Origin: Paenibacillus alvei DSM 29
GTDB taxonomy: Bacteria; Bacillota; Bacilli; Paenibacillales; Paenibacillaceae
Length of the DNA: 64,000 bases
Assembly: GCF_000293805.1 (NCBI RefSeq)
Contig: NZ_AMBZ01000004.1
Span: 62,001 to 126,000 of the forward strand
Direction of reading: 5' to 3'
The notes beneath the pieces are model-generated. The model worked only from the letters and a program-made list of their open reading frames with translations. It did not search any database and was not told the origin of the DNA. Below are positions 44,830-55,484 of the stretch, piece by piece; the stretch's first letter is position 1, and each line of letters opens with the position of its first letter. A program made the translations under genes and the position numbers.

Positions 44830-44907
44830 GACTTTCCCCTCTTTGCCAAGCCGATTTTTTACTAGTGTAACATAGAACAGAGGAATAAATAAGAAGGAGC
44901 TACCAAC

Positions 44908-46211
44908 ATGTCTGAAAAAAATCTGGCCGTGTAGACACTCGTTCGCAGGCAGCATTTGCAGAAGCAAAAAAATACATACCTGGCGGTGTGAATAGCCCTG
45001 TTCGCGCATTTAAATCTGTCGGACTAACGCCTGCCTATATTGAGCGGGCGGAAGGTTCCCGACTGTATGATATCGATGGCAACGTATTTGTCGATTATGT
45101 ATGTTCGTGGGGGCCGTTAATTATGGGTCACGCGCATCCAGAGGTCGTTCGTGCAATCCAAGAAACGGCGGCGAAAGGGACAAGCTTTGGTGCGCCTACT
45201 GAGATCGAGACGGCTATGGCCAAGCTGGTATGTGAGCGTGTGCCTTCGGTAGATATTGTCCGCATGGTTAATTCGGGAACGGAAGCAACAATGAGTGCGA
45301 TCCGGCTGGCCCGTGGAATAACGAAGCGGAGTAAGATTGTTAAATTTGAAGGCTCCTACCATGGTCATGGAGACAGCTTGCTGATCAAGGCTGGCTCTGG
45401 TGTAGCTACATTAGGACTGCCGGACAGCCCAGGGGTGCCTGCAGGGGTGGCCAGCAATACGATAGCAGTTCCTTACAATGATTTGGAGGCAGTGAAACTG
45501 GCCTTTGAACGCTATGGCGAAGACATAGCCTGTGTCATTGTGGAGCCGGTAGCAGGTAACATGGGAGTTGTTCCGCCGAATGAAGGATTTTTGGAAGGGC
45601 TGCGGAATTTAACAGAGCAGTTTGAAAGCTTGCTCATTTTCGATGAAGTCATGACCGGATTTCGTGTAGGCTATAGCTGTGCGCAAGGCTTGTTTGGCGT
45701 TATACCGGATTTGACTTGCTTTGGAAAGGTTATTGGCGGAGGACTGCCAGTAGGTGCATACGGAGGAAAACGCGAATACATGGAGCAGATTGCGCCAAGC
45801 GGACCGATCTATCAAGCCGGCACGTTAAGCGGCAATCCACTGGCGATGGCTGCGGGCTACACGACATTGTCTTTGCTTGCGCCGGAGGTGTACGATGAGC
45901 TGGATCGCAAGGGCGCAATGCTTGAGGAGGGCTTCACGCGAAATGCTCAGGAGCTTGGAGTGCCATGTACAATCAATCGCATCGGCTCGATGGTATGCCC
46001 GTTCTTTACGAATGAAGCGGTCACGAACTTTGATACGGCACGTACTTCCAACTTGGAATTGTTCCGCAGCTATTTCAAGCATTTGTTGGATGAAGGGGTC
46101 AATGTAGCGCCTTCGCAATTCGAAGGGATGTTTGTATCAGCAGCTCATACTGATGAAGATATTGAGTTTACGATACAAGCTCACTACGCAGCACTGAAAA
46201 AGTCTATCTAA
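44908..46211 (+). CDS. hemL: Glutamate-1-semialdehyde 2,1-aminomutase, one A missing
   Basis: Reconstructed as 434 residues from ATG 44908 (AAGGAG upstream). The A7 run 44915-44921 should be A8, giving [20 protein letters not shown] and then [19 protein letters not shown]. As given it stops after eight codons. The rest is complete: the PLP lysine lies in [19 protein letters not shown] and the substrate region in [15 protein letters not shown]. It makes 5-aminolevulinate. Essential for haem, so sequence error is likely. Confidence 0.93.
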
Positions 46212-46284
46212 GCATAGAGTGAATTAAAACGGGGTAGAAAGATAGTCTTTTAGACTACACCCTGCAACGGAATAGAACGACGAT

Positions 46285-46324
46285 AAGCCCGGCGATTCCC
46301 GTCTCTAGCGGAGTGCCGGGCTTT
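46285..46324 (+). terminator. Terminator of hemL
   Basis: AAGCCCGGC / GCCGGGCTT with a 21-base loop; only a short T-run follows. Confidence 0.7.
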
Positions 46325-46361
46325 GAAATGAAATGAAAAGGAAATAGAGTGGAGGTGCGGC

Positions 46362-47276
46362 ATGACACGGTATTGGAGACGCCAAGGTGAATGGGTAGAG
46401 TTCATGCCTGGCAAGGGAGTGCTCAAAGAGGAAGAGTCAACATTTTCTTGGTTAATCGGAGAGCTGCGCTTGCCGAAAAATTTCGTTCAAAGAATGAAGC
46501 ATGAGGGAGATATTCGCACGGCTGGAGATAGGCTGAGGCTGAGATGGTTTACTCGTGAATCGGATTCCTATGAACCTGCAGATGAGCCTGCAGAGGTGCT
46601 GTATGAAGATGATGCCTGTCTTGTTGCCTATAAGCCTTCGGGAATGGCAGTTCATCCTTCGACACCTGAGCAGGCCAAGAGACGGGACAGTTTGGCTCAT
46701 GCTGTAGCATGCCATTATGCTTGGACAGGACAGTCGGCTAAGGTACTGCATATCCATCGGCTTGATGTTGATACAACAGGGCCCGTATAGTATGCAAAGC
46801 AGCCCTGTTCGCAAGTTATTCTTGATGAAATGATGCGCGAAAAAAAGATTGAACGTATCTATCATGCGATTGTTCACGGAACGCCGACTCCGGCTTCTGG
46901 AACAATTGATGCGCCAATAGGAAAGGATCGTCATCACCGCGGAAAATATCGGGTAAGTGACAGTGGGGTACGTGCGATCACTCATTATGATACGTTGCAG
47001 CCTGGTTCAGAGCTGTCTCTAGTTCGGTTGTCTCTGGAGACAGGGAGAACACATCAAATTCGGGTGCATATGAGTGCAAAGGGCTACCCGCTTGCAGGAG
47101 ACGTGATGTACGGCGGGGATGACAAGCTGATTCGCAGACAAGCGCTTCACGGAGAAAGCTTGCGCTTCCGCCATCCGTTGTCGGGAGAACACATTCAGGT
47201 GGATGTCCCGTGGCCAGAGGACATGTTGCGTTTACGGCAAAAATATAGTCATGCTCCTCTCTTTCTTCCCATATAG
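46362..47276 (+). pseudogene. RluA/RluD-family pseudouridine synthase with in-frame amber stop
   Basis: One continuous frame of 304 codons with a single TAG at 46788-46790. Upstream is the S4-like N-terminus and the catalytic motif HRLDVDTTG, with its aspartate. Downstream continues YAKQPCSQVILDEMMREKKI and GRTHQIRVHMSAKGYPLAGD, the conserved C-terminal motif. Relatives have a leucine at the stop position (TTG or TTA to TAG needs one or two changes). GGAGGTG precedes ATG 46362. It would modify rRNA or tRNA uridines. A true nonsense allele or a base-call error; the rest shows no decay. Confidence 0.88.
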
Positions 47277-47391
47277 ATGAAGTAGTGATACGAGTCTGAC
47301 TTTGCGACTGTAGCTTAACATCGTTGTCGAATTGCATGTGTGCTGGTCACAAGGGAGGATGGCATATGAACTGCGGGAGGAGGAGCGGTCT

Positions 47392-48975
47392 GTGAACGAT
47401 GAATCATATGGATTGCGATTTGATATTTATGAACGTGTGCATTTGTCCGACGAAGTGGTCGGCATTGATCAATTGGAAGAAGTGGAGTTGACACCGCACA
47501 TTCAGGTCATTCCTGCTGGTGACCAGGTGACGGTGCGCGGCAGCTTGCTGCTGGCAGGAGCATACGTAGGTGCCGATGAATTGCGAAGCAGCCATTCGCT
47601 TGAGCATTGGATACCAGTTGAAATCACACTGCCCTTAAACCGGGTGCGCAGCTTAGAAGATATTTCGGTCGACATTGAGCACTTTGATGTTGATCTATTA
47701 TCGACACGAACATTGAATATAACAGGAATTTTATCGCTGCGCGGCATCTCGATGGAAAGTATCGAGCCTGCAGCTTGGGAACCTGAGCAATTTACGGTCG
47801 TGCATCAAACAGAGATCGAGCAGGATGAGGAGGAACCTTCATGGCTGCGTGACTACGGTACATATACACCGGCATTTACATCGAGTCATGAAGAGAGTTT
47901 GTCTGAGAGCAACGGAGGATCGAATGATGAATCGAATAACGAATCATCGAATGTAGAATCGGATGCAGATCCAAGAGAGGAATATAGAGAGTACAGCTCT
48001 GCATGGAATTCCGAAGAACAAAAGCAGGAACAGGATCACGAGTTTATGCAAGATGAAGAGGAAGAAGAATCTGAATCTTATACTCGAGCTGCAGAAGAAC
48101 TGGAAGCCAGCGAAGATGAAACTGAAGATGAGCAGTTGATTGCTCAATCAAATCATGAGCCATCCGACACCACTTCATCCAATTCTCAACGAGTTCCACT
48201 GACGTGGAGTGGTTCCCAATGGAACAAGGAGATTCTAGAAGCGGAAGAGCAAATGGAAGGCCAAAGTGCCGAAGCTTCGGAGGACGAGCGGCAGGCATCA
48301 AGCGAAACGAATGCTGATTCGCATGAAGGTGAACATGTGCGCACACCGAAGGGAGCTCCGTCTGATTTCCATACATTCTCTGAGGAAGCCCATGCTCGCG
48401 AACCCGTTGCAAGCCATGACAAGCGTGAGCGTAAGGAACGTGTATCCTCTACAGAAACGGATGATTCAGCGGCTGCCCAATTGTCAGAAGAGCTTGAGTC
48501 ACTTGTCTCAACTCATGATGATGAGCGGGAGAGTGTAGAAGCCGGATCTGTTGTCAATGAACAGTCGGATGCTGATCCGGCAGCTGCAGTAAAGCAGGAA
48601 ATGAAGATTGCGATTGGCAAGGGGAAAAATAGTGAGCCAGAAGCAGCCGAGCCGCTCGGGTTCAGTTCATTGCTTTCGATGAAGCGGGAGCCACAAGAGC
48701 CGGATCGGGTTCAGACGGAAGAGGAGACTGCGAAGCAGGCAGCGACGAATACGGAGGCCTCTGGAGAGGAAGTAAAGTGGCAGTCGTTATTCCTCCAACG
48801 TTTGGATGATGAACGTGCATTCAAAAAAGTGCGCTTGTGTATTGTGCAGCGTTCCGAAACGCTCGACACGATAGCAGACCGATATAGCATGAATTCACGA
48901 GAGATTGCTCTCTACAATCGCTTGGCGGAATCGGATGTATCCGAAGGGCAAGTTCTCTACATTCCCACCTCGTAA
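47392..48975 (+). CDS. spoVID: Stage VI sporulation protein D-like, LysM-ending coat morphogen
   Basis: A 527-residue protein from GTG 47392 behind GGAGGAG. The N-terminal 120 residues (YGLRFDIYERVHLSDEVVGI, LRGISME) match the SpoVID/SafA-associated coat domain. The middle 300 residues are low-complexity, Glu/Ser/Asp-rich. The C-terminal 48 residues are a LysM domain (CIVQRSETLDTIADRYSMNS). SpoVID drives spore encasement by coat proteins, and its location after hemL matches Bacillus. Confidence 0.9.
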   Translation: MNDESYGLRFDIYERVHLSDEVVGIDQLEEVELTPHIQVIPAGDQVTVRGSLLLAGAYVGADELRSSHSLEHWIPVEITLPLNRVRSLEDISVDIEHFDVDLLSTRTLNITGILSLRGISMESIEPAAWEPEQFTVVHQTEIEQDEEEPSWLRDYGTYTPAFTSSHEESLSESNGGSNDESNNESSNVESDADPREEYREYSSAWNSEEQKQEQDHEFMQDEEEEESESYTRAAEELEASEDETEDEQLIAQSNHEPSDTTSSNSQRVPLTWSGSQWNKEILEAEEQMEGQSAEASEDERQASSETNADSHEGEHVRTPKGAPSDFHTFSEEAHAREPVASHDKRERKERVSSTETDDSAAAQLSEELESLVSTHDDERESVEAGSVVNEQSDADPAAAVKQEMKIAIGKGKNSEPEAAEPLGFSSLLSMKREPQEPDRVQTEEETAKQAATNTEASGEEVKWQSLFLQRLDDERAFKKVRLCIVQRSETLDTIADRYSMNSREIALYNRLAESDVSEGQVLYIPTS

Positions 48976-48993
48976 CGATATCTCCATAAAGGC

Positions 48994-49031
48994 AAGAAAC
49001 CCGTATGGCTCATTGAGCGACGGGTTTCTTT
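48994..49031. terminator. Bidirectional terminator after spoVID
   Basis: AAGAAACCCGT / ACGGGTTTCTT, 15-base loop. It serves spoVID and the convergent 54-residue gene. Confidence 0.8.
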
Positions 49032-49056
49032 GTGTCTGCATGCAGCTGTACAAGCT

Positions 49057-49221
49057 TCAATACACGTCCCACAAAAATCCAATGAAAATGAGGAATAGTA
49101 CAAAAAGCAAAAATACGTCAAATGCTGTTGGCAGAAGCAACGTGCGGATAAATTGCAAGCAAATGATGGGGAAAAGAACCCCTTTAATGGAACCTCGAAC
49201 ACGACACCACCACCGTTCCAT
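49057..49221 (-). CDS. 54-residue hydrophobic membrane peptide
   Basis: ATG 49221 with AGGAGGTG upstream. The product has a basic start (MERWWCRVRGSIKG), then two hydrophobic stretches (VLFPIICLQFIRTLLLPT; FLLFVLFLIFIGFLWDVY). Too short for most annotation. The clear ribosome site and convergent terminator support a real gene. Function unknown; a sporulation or small membrane regulator role is possible. Confidence 0.7.
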   Translation of the reverse strand: MERWWCRVRGSIKGVLFPIICLQFIRTLLLPTAFDVFLLFVLFLIFIGFLWDVY

Positions 49222-49315
49222 ATAAAACACCTCCTATAGTACATGTTATGAAAAACGAAAAACAGGTTATGACTAATAGGGAACCAATTATCAGCATCCT
49301 TTTGCGCTCCGTCTA

Positions 49316-49344
49316 TTGACTCGCAGGTTGTGCGAAGGTACAAT
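49316..49344 (+). promoter_or_regulatory. Promoter of the valS leader
   Basis: TTGACT (49316-49321), 17-base spacer, TACAAT (49339-49344). Transcription would begin near 49351, giving a leader of about 500 nt. Confidence 0.8.
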
Positions 49345-49389
49345 ATATCGTAAATGTTATTGTTTACTTTCATAGCTGACTGATTGAAA

Positions 49390-49697
49390 AACGATGAACA
49401 GGATTAGTAAGCGATCGGCCCCTTACAGAGAGCAGAGCGACACGGTGCAACGCCTGCAGGATCGTCCAGCGCTGAAGTCACCTGGGAGTTGCCCATTTGA
49501 ACGTATCAAGGTAATGTATGAACATTGTGTTCATCGTGTTCCTCATACGCTAGAACAGGCCGGCCGCAGCCGTTATTTGCAACTGAAGTGCCGCTCAGCA
49601 GAATCTGTATGCTTGGAAGTCTGTATATAAGAGCGGAATAAAGGTGGTACCACGGAAGATAAACCTTTCGTCCTTTGCGACGTAAGGTTTTTTATTT
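49390..49697 (+). promoter_or_regulatory. T-box riboswitch, valine specific
   Basis: A classic T-box leader. A stem I with an AGAGAGCAG-type bulge region is followed by the specifier loop GAA-GTC-ACC with the Val codon GTC at 49477-49479. The T-box core AAGGTGGTACCACGG is at 49641-49655. The terminator is AAACCTT-CGTC / GACG-AAGGTTT with T6 (49661-49696). Uncharged tRNA-Val stabilises the antiterminator and lets valS be transcribed. Confidence 0.95.
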
Positions 49698-49850
49698 GCC
49701 TGCAGAAGTGAATGCATCCCTTACAAATGCCATAGTTTAGACGCTTGAGGAAGTGTTATGGGAGACAGCGCAGGGTTGTTATTCGCTTCGGTTCTATAGG
49801 CATAGTATTGTCGATTAGACACTCATGATTAAGTAACGGAGGGATTTTGA

Positions 49851-52513
49851 TTGACAGAGAATCAAGAGCAACTGTCCATGCCAACGACGTACGATCCGAA
49901 GGCAGCGGAGCAGAAATGGTATGATTTCTGGATGAAAGGCGAGTATTTTAAAGCAGGTGTTCGCAAGGATGCTGAACCGTTCACGATCGTGATTCCGCCT
50001 CCAAACGTTACCGGCATGCTTCATATTGGTCACGCGCTTGACTTTACATTGCAGGATATTCTTATTCGCTTCAAGCGGATGCAGGGATATGATGCGCTGT
50101 GGCTTCCAGGCTCTGACCATGCTGGTATTGCAACGCAGACGAAAGTAGAGCAGAAGCTGCGCGAAGAAGGAGTAACACGCTATGATTTGGGGCGTGAAGC
50201 GTTCCTGGAACGTGTATGGGATTGGAAGGAGCAATATGCGAATACGATCCGCGAACAATGGGCGAAGATGGGGCTGTCCTTGGACTTCTCCCGTGAGCGC
50301 TTTACGTTGGATGAAGGTCTGTCCCGTGCGGTTCGCCAAGTATTTGTGAAGCTGTATGAGAAAGGGCTCATTTACCGCGGTAAATATATTATTAACTGGG
50401 ATCCGGCAGCGCGCACGGCATTGTCCGACATTGAGGTTGAGTACAAGGAAGTGCAGGGGCATCTATATCATCTGCAGTATCCACTTAAAGACGGCAGCGG
50501 CTCAATTACTGTTGCAACAACTCGCCCAGAGACTATGCTCGGCGATACAGCAGTAGCGGTTCATCCAAAGGATGAGCGTTACCAACATATGATTGGCAAA
50601 ATGTTGGTGCTGCCGATTGTAGGCCGTGAGATTCCTGTAATTGCAGACGAATATGTAGATAAAGACTTCGGAAGCGGTGCGGTTAAAATTACACCAGCCC
50701 ATGATCCGAATGACTTCGAAATGGGACTTCGCCATCAATTGCCGCAAATAACGGTAATGGATGAGTCCGGCAAAATGAATGAGCTGGCTGGTCAATATCA
50801 AGGAATGGATCGTGCGGATTGCCGGAAACAGATCGTGAAGGACTTACAAGAACAAGGTGTGTTGATCAAAATTGAGGATCATGCCCATCAGGTTGGACAC
50901 AGCGAGCGCAGTGGCGCAGTTGTAGAGCCGTATTTGTCAACACAATGGTTCGTGAAAATGAAGCCGCTCGCAGAGCGCGCAATCGAAGCGCAAAAAACGG
51001 GCAAAGGCGTTAATTTCGTGCCGGAACGCTTTGAGAAGACGTATTTGCATTGGATCGAGAATGTGCGCGACTGGTGTATTTCTCGTCAGCTGTGGTGGGG
51101 CCATCGCATTCCTGCTTGGTATTGTGAGGATTGCGGACACATTCATGTTGCAGAAGAAGATGCAACTGCATGTACATCGTGCGGAAGCAGCCATTTGAAG
51201 CAGGATGAAGATGTACTCGATACATGGTTCAGTTCTGCGTTGTGGCCGTTCTCTACGCTTGGCTGGCCGGATCAGACGGAAGATCTGAAGCGCTACTATC
51301 CAACGAACGTGCTCGTTACAGGCTATGACATTATTTACTTCTGGGTGTCCCGCATGATCTTTACGGCACTGGAATTTACAGATGAAATTCCGTTCAAGGA
51401 CGTTCTGATGCACGGCTTGGTGCGTGATGCTGATGGAAAAAAATGTCCAAATCGCTTGGCAATGGCGTCGATCCGCTTGAAGTTATCGAGAAGTACGGAG
51501 CCGATGCAATGCGCTTCATGATTTCCACAAGCAGTACGCCAGGGCAAGATTTGCGTTTCCGTTGGGAACGTGTCGAGCAGGCGCGCAACTTTGCGAATAA
51601 GATTTGGAATGCATCGCGCTTCGCTTTAATGAACTTGCAGGGCGTGACCTATGAGGATATCGACATTACAGGCGAATTGGGCACAGCGGATCGCTGGATC
51701 CTTCACCGTATGAACGAGACGGCTCGTGAAATTACGCGCCTCATGGATGCATACGAGTTCGGCGAAACAGGCCGTGTGCTCAATAACTTCATTTGGGACG
51801 ATCTGTGTGACTGGTATATTGAATTTGCGAAGCTCAGCTTGTATGGCTCGAATGAACAAGCGAAGAAAAAGACGCAATCTGTCCTTGCCTATGTGCTTGA
51901 CCGTACAATGCGCATGATTCATCCATTCATGCCATACATCTCAGAAGAGATTTGGCAGCACTTGCCGCACTCCGGCGAAACGATAACGCTTGCGGAATGG
52001 CCTGTATACCATGCCGAATTCGAAGCGCCTGAAGCAGTCCGCGAGATGATGCTTCTTATGGATATGATCCGTGCAGTGCGCAATATTCGTGCTGAAGTGA
52101 ATGTGCCAATGAGTAAGAAGGTAGAGCTGATTGTGAAGCCGGCTGATCGCACGATCGAAGCGAACATTACGAATAACCTAGAGTTCGTAGAGCGTTTCTG
52201 TGGTACATCCAAGCTGGAGGTAAGCATAGAGGCTGGTGCGCCGAACAAGGCAATGACTGCCATTGTTACTGGAGCTGAGCTGTATTTGCCGCTTGCTGGC
52301 CTTCTTGACATTGAACAAGAAATTGCCCGTCTTCAGAAAGAAGTCGAGCATCTGAACAAAGAAGTTGAACGTGTCGATAAGAAGCTTGCTAATCAAGGCT
52401 TCATCGCGAAGGCTCCTGCTTCGGTCATCGAGGAAGAGCGTGCCAAGCAGCGTGATTACAGCGAGAAGAGAGACAAAGTATTGGCGCGTATTACAGAATT
52501 AACAGAAGCGTAA
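49851..52513 (+). CDS. valS: Valyl-tRNA synthetase, one A missing in the KMSKS region
   Basis: Reconstructed as 887 residues from TTG 49851 (CGGAGGG upstream). The HIGH motif is seen as [12 protein letters not shown], the editing domain has [13 protein letters not shown], and the anticodon-binding and C-terminal coiled-coil arm end at ARITELTEA. The frame breaks at A7 51437-51443: with A8 the reading is [20 protein letters not shown], which restores the essential KMSKS signature. As given, both halves would be inactive. Because valS is essential, sequence error is the likely cause. Confidence 0.95.
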
Positions 52514-52605
52514 ACAACCTGTGCGATATGTATGGCCGATCCGGGTTTGGGCATTGCTCCTTGCCGGTTCGGCCGTTTAATGACATCTGATAAAGGATGA
52601 GGATC

Positions 52606-53985
52606 ATGTCGGAGACAAATGAGACGGAAGCAACCGATTTTCCTTTTGTTCGGGTAGAAGACGCAATTGATTGGATCAATTCATTAATTCCGTTTGGAAT
52701 CCGTCCGGGCTTGGATCGGGTAGAATTGATGATGGAGCGGTTAGGTTCTCCACACCGTCGATTAAAATTCATTCATGTCGCGGGCACGAATGGCAAAGGC
52801 TCGACTTGTGCGATGTTAACGAGTGTTTTACTTGCTAACGGGTATGATGTCGGTACCTTTACTTCTCCTTATATTGAGAAGTATACGAATCGTTTAAAAT
52901 ACAATAACGAGGACATTCCTGAAGAAACGCTGCTTCAACTTGTGAACAAACTGAAGCCGTTGGTGGATGAAATCGCGCAAACGCCGCTAGGATCGCCGAC
53001 GACGTTTGAAGTATCTACTACGCTCGCCATTATGTACTATGCGACAGTGACGTTCCCGGATGTTGTTGTATGGGAAACCGGGCTTGGCGGACGACTTGAC
53101 GTAACAAATATCGTGACTCCAATCGTATCCATTATCACGAATATCGGTCATGATCATATGGACATACTGGGGGATACTATCGAGCAGATTGCTTTCGAGA
53201 AAGCGGGCATCATTAAGCCTGGAGTTCCAGCTGTGACGACAGTAGAGCAACCAGAGGCGCTGGAGGTCATTAAGCAGGCTGCGGCCAAGAATCAATCTAC
53301 TCTGTATGTCATGAACGAACAGTTCCGAGTGGAACTGCTCAATGCGGTTGAAAATGAACAGAACTTCACATTCTTTGGCCCATTCCGAACGATGGAAGAA
53401 ATGTCACTTACGATGAACGGGGCTCATCAATTGAAGAATGCGGCTGCCTCATTGATGGCGCTTGAAGTGCTGCGACAATATATGGCTTTCATTTTGGAAG
53501 ATACAACTACGCGAGATGGACTGAAGCGTGCTGCGTGGCCAGGACGATTAGAAATGGTATGCAAGGAACCTCGCTTGCTGCTCGATGGTGCGCATAACCC
53601 GGAAGGGGCTGCGACGCTTGCACAAGCGCTGCGGGATACGTACCAGTACAAAGGGCTTCATATTATGATGGGGATGCTGTCGACAAAGCATCATCACGAT
53701 GTTCTGCGACATATACTACCTTTAGCTAATACCGTTATTTTTACAGAACCTGATTTCCGCAAGAAGATGGAAGCGGAAAGCTTACGAGATATTGCCGAGC
53801 AGGTGATGGGAGACAATACGAATCGTCCGACTATCCTTGTAGAGCCTAACTGGCATAAAGCTTTGGAACAGCTCCAGGCGATGACAGTACCAGGAGATTT
53901 AGCAGTAGTTACGGGGACTTTATATCTGATTGCAGACGTTCGTTCTTTCGTTCTGCATCGGACCGAATCTGAAAAGGGTTGGTGA
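52606..53985 (+). CDS. folC: Folylpolyglutamate synthase / dihydrofolate synthase
   Basis: A 459-residue Mur-ligase-family enzyme adding glutamate to folates. P-loop GTNGKGSTCAM and WETGLGGRLDVTN plus DGAHNPEGAATLAQ are diagnostic. Start ATG 52606 is preceded by GGATGAGG; an in-frame ATG at 52597 is alternative. It follows valS, as in Bacillus, and murC begins 7 bases after its stop. Confidence 0.95.
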   Translation: MSETNETEATDFPFVRVEDAIDWINSLIPFGIRPGLDRVELMMERLGSPHRRLKFIHVAGTNGKGSTCAMLTSVLLANGYDVGTFTSPYIEKYTNRLKYNNEDIPEETLLQLVNKLKPLVDEIAQTPLGSPTTFEVSTTLAIMYYATVTFPDVVVWETGLGGRLDVTNIVTPIVSIITNIGHDHMDILGDTIEQIAFEKAGIIKPGVPAVTTVEQPEALEVIKQAAAKNQSTLYVMNEQFRVELLNAVENEQNFTFFGPFRTMEEMSLTMNGAHQLKNAAASLMALEVLRQYMAFILEDTTTRDGLKRAAWPGRLEMVCKEPRLLLDGAHNPEGAATLAQALRDTYQYKGLHIMMGMLSTKHHHDVLRHILPLANTVIFTEPDFRKKMEAESLRDIAEQVMGDNTNRPTILVEPNWHKALEQLQAMTVPGDLAVVTGTLYLIADVRSFVLHRTESEKGW

Positions 53986-53992
53986 GTTCGTT

Positions 53993-55360
53993 TTGAATAC
54001 GACGGAACATATTCATTTTATCGGCATCGGGGGCTATGGGATGAGCGCCATCGCTCGTGTCATGCTGGAAATGGGGTACACCGTCACGGGGTCCGATGTG
54101 GCCGAACAGGATTTGACGGAAAAGTTACGCAAAAAAGGGGCGACTGTACATATCGGGCATGACCCAGCCTATGTTCAGAACGCAGATACAGTGGTATATT
54201 CTACAGCTTGTCCGAAGGACAATGTGGAACGGGTTGCAGCTGAACAGCAGGGTATTCCAGTTATTCACCGCTCACAAATGCTGGCACGCTTACTGAATGC
54301 GAAGAAAGGCATTGCTGTAGCAGGCGCTCACGGAAAGACAACGACTTCTTCGATGATCGCGTTTGTTATGGAGCGCTGTGGTGTGGATCCGACTTATATC
54401 ATCGGCGGCGAAGTGACGAACCTAGGGACGAATGCCCAAGCAGGTAACAGCGAGTATGTAGTTGCGGAAGCGGATGAGAGTGATGGCTCCTTCTTGAATT
54501 ATCACCCTCATATCGCGGTTGTACTCAATATTGAAGCCGATCATTTAGAGAATTATGGCGGAGATTTCGAACGCTTGAAAGAGGCTTATGTACAGTTTCT
54601 GTCTCAAGTAAGCGCGGATGGATGCTCTGTATTGTGTGCAGATGATCCAATTGTCGGAGCTATGCTTCCGAGCTTGGGTGCAGGTGTTGTGACATACGGC
54701 ATTGAGCAAGCGGCTGATTATACAGCTACAGAGATTATCGCGGAAGATCGCGGCATGACCTTTACGATGAATCATCAAGGCAAGGCGCTTGGTTCGGTTC
54801 AACTATCTATTCCGGGTACGCATAATGTATTGAATGCAATGGCTACTATTATTGTTGCTATGCGTACTGGAATTCCATTCGAGCAGGCAGCGGCAGCCAT
54901 TGTGGACTTTATTGGGGCGAAACGTCGTTTCCAAGTCATCGGTGAAGAGCAGGGCGTACTGGTTGTAGATGACTATGCACATCATCCGACAGAGATCGAA
55001 GCAACTCTATCAGCTGCCAAAGCAACAAACCGCCGCATTGTTGCGGTATTCCAGCCGCAGCGATATTCTCGAACTTATTTCCTGTTCGATCAATTCAGCC
55101 GCGCATTCGCTGGTGCGGATGAGTTGATTTTGACAGATATTTATTCTCCAGCTGGAGAGAAGCCGATCGAAGGAGTGCACTCTTCGAAGCTGGTTGAACG
55201 CATTCGTGAGAATAGTAATCGCAATGCGCAGTATATTGCGGATAAGAGTGATGCGTTGGAGCGTCTGAAATCGATCGTAAAACCTGGTGATCTGGTCATC
55301 ACAATGGGAGCGGGCGATATTTGGAAGACGGCGCGTGGATTGGTTGAGGTGCTAAAATAG
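53993..55360 (+). CDS. murC: UDP-N-acetylmuramate--L-alanine ligase
   Basis: A 455-residue ligase adding the first amino acid of the peptidoglycan stem. The N-terminal GIGGYGMSAIARVMLE nucleotide motif, ATP-binding GAHGKTTTSSMI and a DDYAHHPTEIEATL segment are typical of MurC. TTG 53993 with GGTGAG upstream is the likely start. Co-transcribed with folC. In Bacillus subtilis murC lies elsewhere, so its place here is lineage specific. Confidence 0.96.
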   Translation: MNTTEHIHFIGIGGYGMSAIARVMLEMGYTVTGSDVAEQDLTEKLRKKGATVHIGHDPAYVQNADTVVYSTACPKDNVERVAAEQQGIPVIHRSQMLARLLNAKKGIAVAGAHGKTTTSSMIAFVMERCGVDPTYIIGGEVTNLGTNAQAGNSEYVVAEADESDGSFLNYHPHIAVVLNIEADHLENYGGDFERLKEAYVQFLSQVSADGCSVLCADDPIVGAMLPSLGAGVVTYGIEQAADYTATEIIAEDRGMTFTMNHQGKALGSVQLSIPGTHNVLNAMATIIVAMRTGIPFEQAAAAIVDFIGAKRRFQVIGEEQGVLVVDDYAHHPTEIEATLSAAKATNRRIVAVFQPQRYSRTYFLFDQFSRAFAGADELILTDIYSPAGEKPIEGVHSSKLVERIRENSNRNAQYIADKSDALERLKSIVKPGDLVITMGAGDIWKTARGLVEVLK

Positions 55361-55417
55361 CAGCTTGGCAAGGAATACTCCTAAGGTCAATAAAGTCTGT
55401 ATTACATGATTGTATAG

Positions 55418-55460
55418 AAAAGATCGAGTTCGGATGCAGATCCTCTAACTCGATCTTTTT
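55418..55460 (+). terminator. Terminator of folC-murC
   Basis: AAAGATCGAGTT / AACTCGATCTTT, 16-base loop, T5 tail. Confidence 0.9.
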
Positions 55461-55484
55461 GTTTATCCGTTTGACGCATTGAGC

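Noticed and set aside
44830..45009. N-terminal extension of the Crp-type regulator
   Set aside because: Sixty residues with no domain character that overlap hemL; ATG 44829 has a good ribosome site and starts the known fold.
46788..46790. TAG in the pseudouridine synthase as a recoded amino acid
   Set aside because: All other genes ending in TAG here use it as stop, and pyrrolysine use is unknown in this enzyme family.
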